From Macquaria australasica (Eukaryota > Chordata > Actinopteri > Centrarchiformes > Percichthyidae): 64,000 bases of DNA. Location of the stretch: assembly GCA_005408345.1 (NCBI GenBank), contig SEMN01000062.1, forward strand, positions 953,085 through 1,017,084. The letters run 5' to 3'. Below, piece after piece: positions 11,759-31,201 of the stretch; the stretch's first letter is position 1, and the number at the start of each line of letters is the position of its first letter. Below the pieces are notes generated by a model. That model saw nothing but the letters and a program-made list of their open reading frames with translations, ran no database searches and was not told where the DNA came from. The position numbers were made by a program, and so were the translations under genes.

Positions 11759-12404
11759 TGAACAACATGACACCCAAACAATTTCCCTCCTTTGAAGGTG
11801 AAGGTGCGGAGTGTGAGGCTCTGGCCAGAACCAGTACCAAGCCCTGCACACCCAGGATATATGGTCATCTGGCAGGGTTTATTACTCTTAAAGGCACTAT
11901 CCTGTGTATTTTATTTAAATATGTGGGACTGAAACTACTTTGGTGTGCAGGAGTGGTATATAATCAAAATAATGCTTGTTTTTTATGTTTTATGTTTATG
12001 CCACAATTATCTTCCTCACTTGATTGAATCAGCAGCATATACATTACATTTACCAATGAGCTTATTGATTGATAGAATATACAGAAAGATCTGATCACAT
12101 TAGTCACCTTCTGTACCTAAATCTGGAAGATCTTCATTAGAGCGCAGCGCTTCACCTTTAGAGGTGTGCATAAATTGAGGGATGCTCGATATCTGCTGAA
12201 CACCAGTGTCTGGCTTGTTGCCTTTGCCTGGCCCTAGAGCTCGGTGAATCACCTGCAGAAGAAAGTGTATATTAACATACAAAGAATTTCAAAAAGACGT
12301 TTAAATTAAGCACTTGTACTGTGTATGTAAGAAACCTCTGACATCTAACCAAGCAACCATGTGATCATGTGACATATGCAATGAAATGTGACATTGTAAA
12401 TAAA
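11759..12404 (+). other. probable CMC1 3' UTR with poly(A) signals
   Basis: The first AATAAA on the plus strand after the stop is at 12399-12404, and a second is at 12765-12770. Open frames here lack protein character. Either signal could end the transcript, so the UTR end is uncertain. Confidence 0.5.
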
Positions 12405-12770
12405 AAATATTCAGTAGCAAGTATATATCAGTGGTAAATTGGACAAAACATGTAATGTTCATGAATGCATTTTGTTCAGATAAACTTTTAACATCCTTTG
12501 TTTTTGACATTCTTTAGACTTGAAAAATGTCAACAATAGTACTGACATTCAGGTATTTTAAATGTTTGCAGTACACTGTGTACATTCAGAAGTAACTAGC
12601 AATTTCTAAAAATGTTCTCGTTAAATTGGTTGCTCTTATTGGCTTTAATTAGTACAGCTTTGGTCAAAAGTTTAATGTGTTTCAATTTCTTTTGTAATTT
12701 GATAGTTAGCGAGCCGAGCATCGGCCTAACAGTCAGACCACTCTAACAGAACAGTCTGGAGCTAAATAAA

Positions 12771-15546
12771 GTTCTACTTAATTTAATAGGGATTTTGAAG
12801 GGTCAGATTACTTTATTGAATCATTTTGTTTTTTTGAAAAACAATTGAAAAAGAAGAAAAAAACAAATTTTGTTCATTTTCTGTTCCATTATAACCACTT
12901 TACCCTTTTCTCTTCATTGTGCTTTCATGAGGCAGACTGATCAGGTCATCTCATATGTTCTTTGTTCTATACCTGTACTTTCAAGGATCAAACATGGCAC
13001 AAAGTGTCAGTGAGTTACTGTAATAGGGTATCATTGTAGTACATAATATTATCTCCTGGTTCTTTGAATGTGTTTCTCTCGTTACTGTTATGGTGACAGT
13101 TGAATTGACTCCACGGTTGTAATCCATTGATGTGACAAGGCAGGTGACTGAGGTTGGTTGCTGTAAGTTTTTTTTTTAGTTTAGTTTTAAGTAATGGAAA
13201 ATCCCAATGAGAGTTTCAGTCAGCCACAATCAGTTTCTAGAGCCTAAAATTGTTTTTAAATTGCTTGTCTGCAACATTTCTAAACCCTAAGGTATTCAAT
13301 CTATAGCAATATGATTTCTCATTGAGAAATGGATACATGACTCGAACTGTTAGTTGATTTTTAAATTTTTTTTGTAAAATCTGAAAATCAGCTAGTTGAT
13401 ACATTGTAGTATGGAGGCCTTGTGATGGACAGCAGGAATTATTGTTCTGTTGCAAAGATATTAAGTGTAAAAGAAATGTCTCAAAAATGTCTGAGGACAG
13501 GAAGCCTAAAAATTGCTGGTTTCAAATGTGAAGTAGCTTGATATGCCAGAGCCTACAGTTTCATTAAACTGAACCACAGAATCTCATTGCTAAAAATATG
13601 AATAGAGACACAGAGCAACCTCACACATTCACTTCCTTTCCTTCGTTTAATTAATCATATTTACAAACAGTCTGAAGTGCAGTAAAATCTAAAATATAAT
13701 CCATATCTACTGTACATTGCATTTTGGTTTGCAAATCGTTTACAGAAGTATGAAACTACTGCTGTAAAATAACATTTCTTAAAAATTAACAAAAAGACCA
13801 CAGTTATCATGAAACACTGAAGAAAATGGAAAAAAAAGTCTTTTCAACAACCATGGGCCTTTGTGCTTTGTGCACCTGTTTTTCAAGTTACAGCTCACAT
13901 TTCTCCAGGTTAATAGACTTGTCTTGCCACCATCGCAGACAGCTCTTATACACATCAGAAGTCTTGGGGGTGGGGGAGAAAAAAAACAAAACCTATGGTT
14001 TGGAGTGCAAAACTGCATTTGGCAGAGTACTGAAGCCCACCATGTACATTTATACAGATATGCACATTCTTCCCTCTGTATATCTTGTAATCTACTCCTA
14101 ATTTGTTATTTTGTACATCCATCTGTTTATACTCATCTGACTCTTAAAAAGAGAAATCAAAGAGAAACTTCCCTCTTCACACAACTTACATCATACTGCA
14201 AAACAAATGTATCATAGATTAACATCAGCACAGTACAGAGTTCAGATACATTTTCTGTAATTGAAAATCTCCACAACACCTCATCAGGTTTCCAACTTAA
14301 TCAGGGTTTCAAATACAGGGGAGTGTATGAAGCCTATTCCATGAGTCCTTCAAATTTAAAGGCCTACAAAAAACATCCAACAACGCACAGCCTTACATCT
14401 ACATGTCCCTTTGCAACTGAGAAAAGAAAACACAACACATATTGTCTGACAGTAGTTCTGAGATAATTGAATATGTGTTAACAGGCATGTTTAAGGAGGC
14501 TTGCTTGAGTTGTGGAATTTCTGTGAGACACTGTGAGACACTTTTCTGGTGCCAGTGAGGGTGGAGTGTTTTATTTCAGAAAGCAATACATTTTTTAGAA
14601 TAAAATCATTATTTTGTACTCATTATGCAATATCCTCAAACATCCCAATACTGTAACTACACTTTAAAAAATGATTCGGTAAGCACAGGTAGATTGACAG
14701 CCTACTCTGATATTGATCCAGAAGAACTTGATGAAAAAATCTTGTCAAAGAAGAAAAAGATGTCAAAGATTTTATTTGGTAGCTGTTCAAATTTGGAACA
14801 AAAATCTGCGATTATCCTACAGGTACTGTATGTCTGTTTCCATCACAGTACAAAAACAATCACACCAAGTCCTCATACCTAGACATCTCCTTCACACCTT
14901 CATGAGACATACATGGGACTACATACCTTGTATACTTTACAGTGATCAAATGCAAAAAGACTTGCATTGGAGGGAGTACAGTTTTACAAATTCTAGTATT
15001 ATGCTGTGGCCCCAGTGATCACTGGCCACAGTGAATGGAGAAAGAGGCCCTTTGAGCCCTATTAGGTTTATTATGACGAGATACAGATACAGGCAGGCGA
15101 AAGATGTCCACACACTGATCTGCACGCACAGGCACACTCTGATGTGTGTATATGCACACACAGAAATAAAACTGCTTGTATGCATGCTTGCACACACTTA
15201 CGCATGTGCATACAAGGACACATACACATGGACAAACTATTTATTCTGCTGAGGGTCTCTCATCAACTTTTCCTCTGCAAAGTCAGATATGTTCACCGAT
15301 GCGGTGCGCAGAGATGACAGATGAATGAGTTTACAGAGTCTTTACCTCGAAAAGGCCTCCTCTGGCCTCAATTAGTTCCCACAACCAAGCAGGTCCAGTC
15401 CAGCCCAGAGGAGTGGTCTTATCAACTTAAGGCAGGTTAGGTGGTAGCTATGTGGCAGGGTTGGAGAGTCCATTCATTCATCCATTCGTTTATTTTCCAT
15501 CCAATTACACACTATTTAATCAAATATTCTCCCATCGAAGTCCCTC
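12771..15546 (-). other. intergenic junction and probable AZI2 3' UTR
   Basis: AT-rich sequence between the convergent CMC1 and AZI2 genes. On the minus strand, AATAAA occurs 53 bp after the AZI2 stop (15489-15494) and again at 15067-15072, 14771-14776 and 14570-14575; an ATTAAA variant is at 13646-13651. The AZI2 3' UTR could therefore be short or up to about 1.9 kb. No other gene is seen. A degenerate CA-rich patch lies at about 15120-15230. Confidence 0.45.
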
Positions 15547-23398
<7,852 letters not shown>

Positions 23399-24037
23399 GC
23401 CTGCACAGGCCTACTCTGTAGCAGATAGAAGACCTGAGGATTACATGAAGAGTTTCATTTTCAAAGTGATACATCTCTTTTTATTGTGTTTTCTTTTTTT
23501 TTTTTGTAAAAGCGAAGACAACACAACGACAAATTAAATGAAGTAACATTTGGTTTGACAACTTATGTACTACTATCATATTGTGTCTGAGGCAACACCT
23601 ACAAACTATTGTGTTTACAATACATTGGCTTGTTAAGTAGCTTTGTATCAAGTTTCTGCACATTATTGTGACATGTTAGGAGATAGTTGGCCATTGCTAT
23701 GTTTTGTACTACATATCCCACAGATCTTTCTGCAATCAACCAGTGTCCCAGTGCTGTAACTTTGTTTGGTTGATGAAACTTTGAATTTCTGTAGGTAGCA
23801 CTCTCCTCTCAGCTGCACATGCCTACTAAGGGATGTTCTTCTATTTCCTCCATACAACCCACTGCTGCAGGAAATGTACGATGCATCGCTTCCTGTGTGC
23901 AAGAGACATTTTCACAAAGACAGAGCTACCAGAGGTGAAGAGAATTAATGACCTCTCGGGGGAAGCTGGTTTGTTGTAGAAGTATTCTGAAAACCAAACC
24001 TGTTTGGCTGTGACACACAAATTAAATTATGTGTAAA

Positions 24038-24398
24038 GGTATGTAAACACGAGCGGCACAGTGGTGCAGTGGTTAACACATTCGTCTCACAGCAAGAGGG
24101 TTCTTGGCTGTTCTGTGTGGAATTTGCATGTTCTCTCTGTGCTTGGGTTCTCTCCGGGTACTCCGGCTTCCTCCCTCAATCCAAAGACATGCAGGTTAGG
24201 TGAATTGACAACTCTAAATTGCCCATAGGGGTGACTGTGAGCATGAATATTTGTCTGTCTCTATTTGTCTGCGATTGACCGACGATCAGTCCAGGGTGTA
24301 CCCCGCCTCTCGCCCAGTGTCAGCTGGGACCGGCTCCAGCGACCCTCTAAAGGATAAAGGATATAATGAATAGATAATGGATGGATGGTATGTAAACA
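24038..24398 (+). mobile_element. tRNA-headed SINE with L2-type tail and intact target-site duplication
   Basis: A 12-bp direct repeat GGTATGTAAACA (24038-24049 and 24387-24398) flanks a 337-bp element. The head GGCACAGTGGTGCAGTGGTTAA resembles a polymerase III A box. The body has GCATGTTCTCTCTGTGC, TCCGGGTACTCCGGCTTCCT, ACATGCAGGTTAGGT and CTCTAAATTGCCC. The end is GGATAATGGATGGATGG-like. This is a very common teleost SINE. It lies in AZI2 intron 1, antisense to the gene. The perfect duplication implies insertion by target-primed reverse transcription and a fairly young age. Confidence 0.85.
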
Positions 24399-25907
24399 AG
24401 CACAATGCAAGTTAAGCAACAGCACTTCATATATGTTGTGAGTTTCAGCTTAAATCTGATGGGGTTTATAAATTGTACACCCTTTTAAACGTTGTCCCCT
24501 AATTATTGGCGGCTCAAATGTTTGTTCGATAGGTGTGTTTTGTGTCACCATAACTTCATGCAAGAGTTTAACAAAAGGTCTAGAGTTGTTTCTAGGTGTG
24601 ACTACAATGATCGAGACAGGCCTCTAACAGCATCAGGGCCACATATGGATCATCAAGCCAACCTTACAATAACAAATATCTTCTTTGTGCAAAGGCTCGA
24701 CCAAACCTTACTCCTGTGGCTTATTTGAACAGTCTAATCCACAAAATTTAAAAATATGTGACCGTTTGGCTAAGGTTAGAGTACGCAGACATCTAAACAT
24801 TCGAATGAAAAAGCATGAAAGCATTTGCAATGGAGTTATAAACAATGTCAGATCTATAATAGTCTATGTGACATCTATTTAGCTGCTGTGAAGAGAAATT
24901 GGCAGTTTTGCAATTTGTGATATCTGGCACATTTGTGTGCACTATGGTTTGCATGGTTTACATGGCTGCTTTCCCTATAATTATGTACGTGAAATACTGT
25001 ATTTACAAAAACACACCATTGGTGGATTTTTTTTTTCTCTCAAGTGTTAAATGCAAAAGGTAAACTTTGATCGTGCACAGGTACAGAGGAGAAAAGGGTC
25101 TCACACTGACCTGAGTATAGGCCTGTTGTTATAGGTATTTGAAACAGTCCAGTTGACTCTCGGCAAGAATTTAAGCAGTCCAGTGCCTGAAACAGGCACA
25201 GCCTAAAACTAACCTAAACCCCACCTTCCTTGATCCTTTCTGTTTAGAGAATCTCGGCAGCGGTGCAGCTAACGCTAGTTGATGATGTCAGCATGCAATG
25301 ATGCAGCAAACACTGAAGGAGCCAAGTTTTTAACACTCAAGGCCGAGGCTTTTAGAAAAATACATTTCAGGATAATAGCTGGATAGGCTATTAGAGCCAT
25401 GCCATGCATACAATACTTTAAGGGACGACTTCAGAAAATGGTATGAAATCGAAAGTGACCCCTAGCAAGTATTCAAAACGAAAGTCAACGTGAATCCATA
25501 ACAAGGCACGAAGAGCAAAGTCATTTTGTTAGACTACGTTACCCTCGATAAAACAGAAGAGCTAACGGCCAACAGGGTAATGACAGCAACGAACAGACCT
25601 TATTTCGTTCAAAGAGGCATGTAAACAATCAATGACTCTCCATGCTAACGTTACGTTGTTAGCTTCCGTGAGCTCTGTTGACAACCGACAAAACACACTG
25701 ATAGGCGGTTCTAAAATAGGTTAAGGAATGAATAACACAACTAGAAGACGACGACCGAGAGAAACACAACATATGTATCAATAGCTACGGCGATTAAAAT
25801 GATCGATCTGGTAACAGTTAGCTAGCGCTGAGCTAACGTCTTCTGGCTACTTGTGGCTAGGTGAAGCAAAAGCGGTCGATTATTTTTCACTCTCGACTTT
25901 CACTAAC

Positions 25908-26050
25908 CGTGTTAGATGCTGTCCTCAGTTAGGTGTCAACGGGCCAAACAGGACTATCATTTACTCTTGAAAAAAGAAGACCCGTTTCTCGAGAGAAAAA
26001 CAAAGAGACGAGACAGGACACTCGCACCGTGTCACAACTGACAGGTGAGG
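25908..26050 (-). other. azi2: probable AZI2 5' noncoding exon
   Basis: On the minus strand, a GC-balanced segment ends at CACG|GTTAGTGAAAG, a good donor, at plus 25907/25908. It fits as the first exon, spliced to the acceptor at 23416. No start codon in frame with AZI2 is needed, because translation begins in the next exon. The 5' limit is a guess. Confidence 0.5.
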
Positions 26051-26440
26051 AAACAAAAACTTCCGGGAGTCACTTGACTGCCGGAGTCCTTTCAAAATAA
26101 ACGCACGATGCAAAGAGAAGTGCAGTAGGGGCTGCCTCAATCTGTGGCAAATGAGTTCGTGCACGTTTGGGCAAAAGATCATTGAATTAACGCGGCGATT
26201 TAGTTGGGCAGCGTGCAAAAGAGGAGGGAAGTCTGCTGGATTAAAAAGCGGTTCAGGAAAAGTAATCCACCGACTCTGGCTGAAAAGGCGTGCAGCAGGT
26301 AGTTTGCTGACAGAGTTAACAAATTGACCTGAGGGAGGGGGGCATTACAGGACAGCTCGTGACTAGCCTACGTTTTTTAAGCAGTGTGCCTATTAAATGT
26401 TTGCTGTTCCTGGTGGCGCCGCCACATCACTGGGTCTCAC
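26040..26440. promoter_or_regulatory. shared divergent promoter of AZI2 and the small gene
   Basis: About 400 bp between the two inferred first exons, richer in CpG than the flanks, with no TATA box. A consensus ETS site (ACTTCCGGG, 26059-26067) lies close to the AZI2 side. Known: ETS sites are typical of bidirectional housekeeping promoters. Transcription starts on both sides are inferred from splice donors only. Confidence 0.5.
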
Positions 26441-26531
26441 GTCTCACAGTAGCTGCTGAGTCTGACCCAGGACCAAGTGGGTCCAAACATCACGCTTGGC
26501 GTCCGCAGGGAGTTGAGCAAGAGGACGAGAG
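26440..26531 (+). other. 5' noncoding exon 1 of the small gene
   Basis: Ends at the strong donor GAGAG|GTGAGTCAG at 26531/26532. No open frame continues into the downstream coding exons with an ATG. The 5' limit is approximate. Confidence 0.45.
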
Positions 26532-26869
26532 GTGAGTCAGGCGACTGGAAAGCAGCGATAAAAAGCATATAACAGAAGAAAATAAAGTAATCCACTGTCC
26601 TCGACAGCTGACTATAGGAAAAGCTGCCTCTTAATTGTTGCTAAAGTGGCACCGAACCTGACGTTAGCACACTTAGCCAATGTTTGCTCTCTTGCTAAGC
26701 TAAGCTAAGGTTACTATCCACTGGCACCACCAAAGTATAACTGTGAATTTCTTTGTCATTTACAAAAAAACCCAAAACAAAAAAAAAAAAAAAAAAGACA
26801 AATAATCTTGCTTGAAGGTTTTGTCATACTTTCTGTCATAGTTATTGAGCTGGGATATATATTGATGTA

Positions 26870-27060
26870 GCTAGCTAGCCAACTATTAATCCCCAATGCA
26901 ATAAAAAGCTAGATTAAATGTCATGTTTGTTTTTGGTTTTATCTTAATAACTTTACCTTACATGCTACATTTTTGCCCTGATGTTCTCAATACTAGATTA
27001 AAGTAAAGTGTGTGTGTATATATGTGTATATATGTGTATATATATATATATATTTGATTT
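26870..27060. repeat. TA/TG-rich simple sequence in intron 1 of the small gene
   Basis: (TGTATA)n and TA runs at about 27009-27052, preceded by AT-rich sequence; a poly(A) run of about 20 also lies at about 26779-26796. No coding content. Confidence 0.7.
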
Positions 27061-27109
27061 TAAAACATATATTTACATACATTTATTCTGTCTTGTTTTG
27101 TCTACACAG

Positions 27110-27221
27110 CTAAAGATAGCAGGCGTTAAACTGTTAGTAAAGGCAGATTCCCCATTGCCAAGCAACTGTTCCTGCTGCTGGACTTGGAGTGGGACATCCC
27201 TTTCCTCCTTCAGCACCATAG
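27110..27221 (+). other. 5' noncoding exon 2 of the small gene
   Basis: Acceptor TTGTCTACACAG at 27109 and donor ATAG|GTGATG at 27221. The 112-nt exon contains no ATG in any frame, so it is compatible with a leader exon in front of the ATG at 27906. The minus-strand frame over the same bases (27073-27330) is the alternative reading. Confidence 0.45.
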
Positions 27222-27840
27222 GTGATGATTGACACTCAAACCCCCCTTGACACTGGAAATTCCTACAGGAAGTGCACCAAAGTGTGTTCCTGATGGCATC
27301 AGACTTGGGGCTCTCATCCATTGAGTCCAATGGAATTGGTTAATGATTTGACACTATACAGATAGATGCCAAATAACCAAGTCCAAACATAGCTATAATA
27401 GTTGATCAAGACATTATGTAGCTCTAATGTTTAATACTTTAATTCATGTGAATCTCAGGAAATCTGTCGGGGAATTGAGAGAGAAACACTGGTTTGCTGT
27501 TCATGAGTGTGGCATTTACCAGCAGACAGTGGCTGTACTGGGCAGAACATTAACGTATGTGTACAGTATGTGTATGCAACAATCTCACTCTCAGCCAAAA
27601 TGTCTTATTAATATAACGGTTTAAATGCTATCATCCAAACAATTCTACAAGTTTAAGAGAAAGAAAAAAACGATACTAAGTTCACATGCTCTGATAATTG
27701 ACAACTTGCTTTCATGATTTCTAATGTTGTTCTTACTTCACTGTGTTTTTTGGGAGTTTGTCGCTTGTCATATTCATTGCTATCAAAATGTCGCCTAATA
27801 TGTCATAAATGTGCTATATTAATCACTTTAAACGCCATAG

Positions 27841-27954
27841 GAGTCAAAAGTGTGAAATACAACCCCTGTGCTTTGGCTGTGGAAGAAGCTGCAAAGATCA
27901 GTGACATGTCATGTGAAGAGGATCCTGAGATCTGCATCCTGAAGACTCGTGAAT
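27841..27954 (+). CDS. small gene, exon 3 with the start codon
   Basis: Acceptor CGCCATAG at 27840, donor GAAT|GTAAGC at 27954/27955. The first ATG is at 27906-27908; bases before it remain open in the same frame but without an ATG. Codes for MSCEEDPEICILKTRE. Confidence 0.55.
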
Positions 27955-29818
27955 GTAAGCCTAACACTTGCATATATCAGCACAAGGGATAATAAATTTT
28001 TTCTCAGTTCCCTGTGACTGGCATACACTAGTTTAGTTTTGTTCTTAGACCATCAGAGAGGAAAACTGCTTTTCAATTACTGTATGAAGCTTTTCTTTTA
28101 TTCCTTTCCAAATATAATTAATAGTAATATTTTCTTTTGTATGTACCTTATTCTGCACAGTCCAAAGCGAATACGTAATGTTTTTTTAGGTGTTACATCA
28201 GTCTTGATTTAAGGTTAACATGGTTAGAGTCATTAAGTGACTTTTTCCACCATCCTTTTAATAACAAATATTCATTTCTTTTCTTGAGTCCAGTTTATTG
28301 TATTGGTGTCTTCAGGCTGTACTTGTACTCATAGTTTTTCTTACCCTAAGAGATATGTTTCCCGCTTTTGATTGATGCCCATGTGTTATATTCAATCTAA
28401 ACTTTCCAGCATGAAGCAACATGCGATACAAGTGGCACTTCATTAAAGCTTAAACTGTTTTATGTTTTTATTTTTGACTTTAGATTTGCAATAGTTTTTA
28501 AAAAATTCCTCTCTGTGCCTTGGAGCTGAGAAATGTGCATGCCTGCTGAAGTGCTGCAACACTTTCAGAGGAGGGATTGATTGTGTATGTATTGTGGGTG
28601 GTAGTGGTGGGGACTAATACTGGGTTTTTTGTGTCATTGTCACTGCAGTGTTGTCAGAGGCTCAGTTGCTGATGAAAGACATAGAGGAGATGTTGGACTG
28701 GTGTACATCAACAGGCCCCTCCAACCAGAGACGATGCAGAACGGTATGCATAGAGGCAAGGGTGGGAATCCCCGGACAAATCTCATGGAACCATGTGACA
28801 ACAAACACAATATTTCGCAAACTAAAGCCAAGTACTTTTGTCTGATTTGTCTAATCTTAACCATTCTGCCTTCGGGGAGCTGGTTGGTAAGGTGGTTCCA
28901 TGAGGTTTGTCTTCTTTCTTCTTCTCGTCTTCTTTCTTTGTTGTGTACTGTACTGATACAGTACTGACACTGCAGCTCTTATGTTATGGGTCGATAAGAG
29001 AGGTGTATTTTTTTTAAATTAATTTCATCCTTTAAAGCACATAATGATGTAGATAGGACTATTACATACAATACTGAGGTCAGAAGTGGTCAGGTTACAT
29101 GAGTTCCCTACAGTTGCATAGCAACACAGTTAATTTGCGCTCTCAGCTGCAAAACACTAGCCTGAGATGTAAACTGAATTGCCATCAATGTAGTTTTCAG
29201 GTGACATAGAAGCTGCTTAACTTTTTACCATTTAATTGTGCACTCTGAGCTGTTCTGATTTAGGAGCTGTTATTTCAGTCAGTTCATTTTCATCCATGCT
29301 TGTTGCCATATTTCTTTGGATTCTCTCAATCTCAGTCCCACCTACAAATGCAGCGACTGGTTCAGTTGCTTCTCCAACTGGAAAAGTAGCTATTCATGAA
29401 AGGCCTTTAAATCTCTCAACAAAATTTGAGAAGTAGGCACTAATTCACACATCTGGAACCAGTCTAGAAAAACACTTAAGTTAGCACGGCTGTGAGGACT
29501 GTTTACACATAAACCCATGTGCCCATGCATCATTCTCTTCTATTGCACATACTGTATGCAGCAGTTTTTCACAATGATTAATGTACAAATGACCTTGTTA
29601 TTATTTTATGTGCTCAGGCAAACTGTGCACAGCGTGGTCTAGCATGAATGTTGTTGTTGTGACAGATTCAGCAGGAGTGTCAGGCCAGCATTGAGGAGGA
29701 CGGAGAGACCTTGGTCATAGAGGGCTTCAGGTTTGAGAGTGTGGCCAGCAGGGAGGACCTGAGGAGGCTGAGTTCACAGGCTGGTGGCTCACAGGACACC
29801 AGGGCGACACATGACTGA
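27906..29818 (+). CDS. unrecognised 98-aa acidic protein
   Basis: I do not recognise this protein. Coding exons join 27906-27954, 28649-28743 and 29666-29818 (297 nt, 98 aa), all GT-AG and in phase. The ATG is the first one in the inferred transcript and has G at -3. Residues 1-16 hold an acidic stretch and ICILK (9-13). Residues 16-34 (ELLSEAQLLMKDIEEMLDW) look like an amphipathic helix. Cysteines are at 3, 10, 35, 46 and 53. Residues 49-80 contain GETLVIEGFRFESV, possibly a short beta segment plus helix. The tail is Ser/Gly/Thr-rich. There is no signal peptide, membrane segment or zinc-finger spacing. The gene is divergent from AZI2 and occupies the place that ZCWPW2 has in mammals, but it shows no CW or PWWP domain. 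Splicing coherence makes a real gene likely; the function is unknown. Confidence 0.6.
28649..28743 (+). CDS. small gene, coding exon 4
   Basis: Acceptor ATTGTCACTGCAG at 28648, donor ACG|GTATGC at 28743. Codes for residues 17-48, including the helix and the NQRRCRT basic turn. Confidence 0.65.
28775..28911. repeat. 19-bp inverted repeat in an intron of the small gene
   Basis: GACAAATCTCATGGAACCA at 28775-28793 is repeated in inverse orientation at 28893-28911 with one mismatch. The spacer is 99 bp, and the left arm starts 31 bp after the exon 4 donor. Possible readings are a long intronic RNA hairpin, or the terminal repeats of a 137-bp MITE without a clear target duplication. Confidence 0.85.
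29666..29818 (+). CDS. small gene, terminal coding exon 5
   Basis: Acceptor TTGTTGTGACAG at 29665. Codes for residues 49-98 (IQQECQASIEEDGETLVIEG, then FRFESVASREDLRRL and a Ser/Gly/Thr-rich end) and stops at TGA 29816-29818. The wobble-rich, gap-free frame looks coding. Confidence 0.65.
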   Translation: MQQECQASIEEDGETLVIEGFRFESVASREDLRRLSSQAGGSQDTRATHD

Positions 29819-30566
29819 TGGCTACCTTAGTGGTTTCATCGCACAAGGTCAACAAGGTCAAACGACTGGCAGAGGTAACAGTGGCAGACAGAGAGCCAAC
29901 AAATGACATGATCTAAAATGATGGGAGAGAGGCTAACGATTGACATGTGTAGCTCCTTACAACAGAGAGACAAAGCAGTATTACACCATTATATAGAGAA
30001 TATAGACCAATTTTAGATAAAAGTTCCAATTGTTCCTAAATGTTTATGTAAGACATGAGTTATTTGTTCATTGTTGCTTGTTTTAAGATATTTGATCATT
30101 GACAATATAGTTTGTCATTTTTGAATTGCCATATTTGGCACAACGTTTGAGTTTACCATTTCAGAATATGGACATACAGTTGGCTTTGAGTGTTGTATTA
30201 TGATAGTGCTACAATATATTCCAGGAGGGGATTTTGCAAGTTAAGGTTAGAATGCCATTGTTTAGGCTGATGGAGATGTCTTTGCATTATTTATTTAACT
30301 TTTGTTTGCCTTGTTCAACCCAGCATAGTACACTTTGCTGTTGCAGTTGTCCTCAATGTCCTGTGTACAACAACGCGCTGTGTAGGTTAGATGGGGACAT
30401 GGCTTTCTCTTTGATTACACAGAGCTGTTCAGTGTCCTTCCTGTTTGTACCCTATTGTAGATCATCTTGCTCCCTAAAAGCACCCCCAGTGCTCTGATTA
30501 TAGAAAAGTTTCACAGCCCGCCATACTTTTTACTGCTGTCAGCCTGAAGAAAAATAGTACAATAAA
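29819..30566 (+). other. probable 3' UTR of the small gene
   Basis: AATAAA occurs at 30561-30566, with later signals at 30946-30951 and 31196-31201. No other gene is seen in this interval. Confidence 0.45.
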
Positions 30567-31201
30567 TGAATATGACAGTGCTGTACTTGTATCTGAAGGT
30601 CTAGAAGAAATCTTAGGATCTTTATAATTGAATAACCTGAAGTCAAGACCTTTTAAAGTTCATAAATACAGTTCACTGCATTGGAGGATGCTTATGACAG
30701 TGCAGTCTCTCTGTCTTAAATATTTTGCTCTTCCTCAGTCCACCATGTAGGAATTCTTCTTGGTAGATCAGATACATCATTTACTGTGTCTTTACTCCTA
30801 CGCTGATTTTGGTGGTGAAACTGGTATAAAAAACATTTTACATGAATGTATGCACTTGCATTACATCATAGCATCGGTTGACATTATTTGATGATAAATG
30901 TCATATTCTAAATATTGTGATACTGTTGTGTCAGCTCTAAGGGTGAATAAAAGATAACTGGTGAAATGTGTTTTCTAATTGATTACTAACAGCATTTTTG
31001 TGTTTTTACCATACTTTTATCTAAATAATCTTTCAAATTTAAATTCTAGTGCAGTCTGCAGAAGAAATTAAATTATAAGAATGGTCATCTTATAAACTTT
31101 GATCTGATTGTGTCAAGGGAAGCCAAATGCAGTATCACTGGGAACAATATCAGCTCTTTATTATCTTGTAAATCCCTCTACTGTATATGTTAAGTAATAA
31201 A

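Noticed and set aside
27073..27330. Minus-strand frame with a Cys-rich CTSCRNFQC-like segment
   Set aside because: It overlaps the inferred leader exon 2 of the small gene on the other strand, and no splice partner or family match was found; kept only as an alternative reading.
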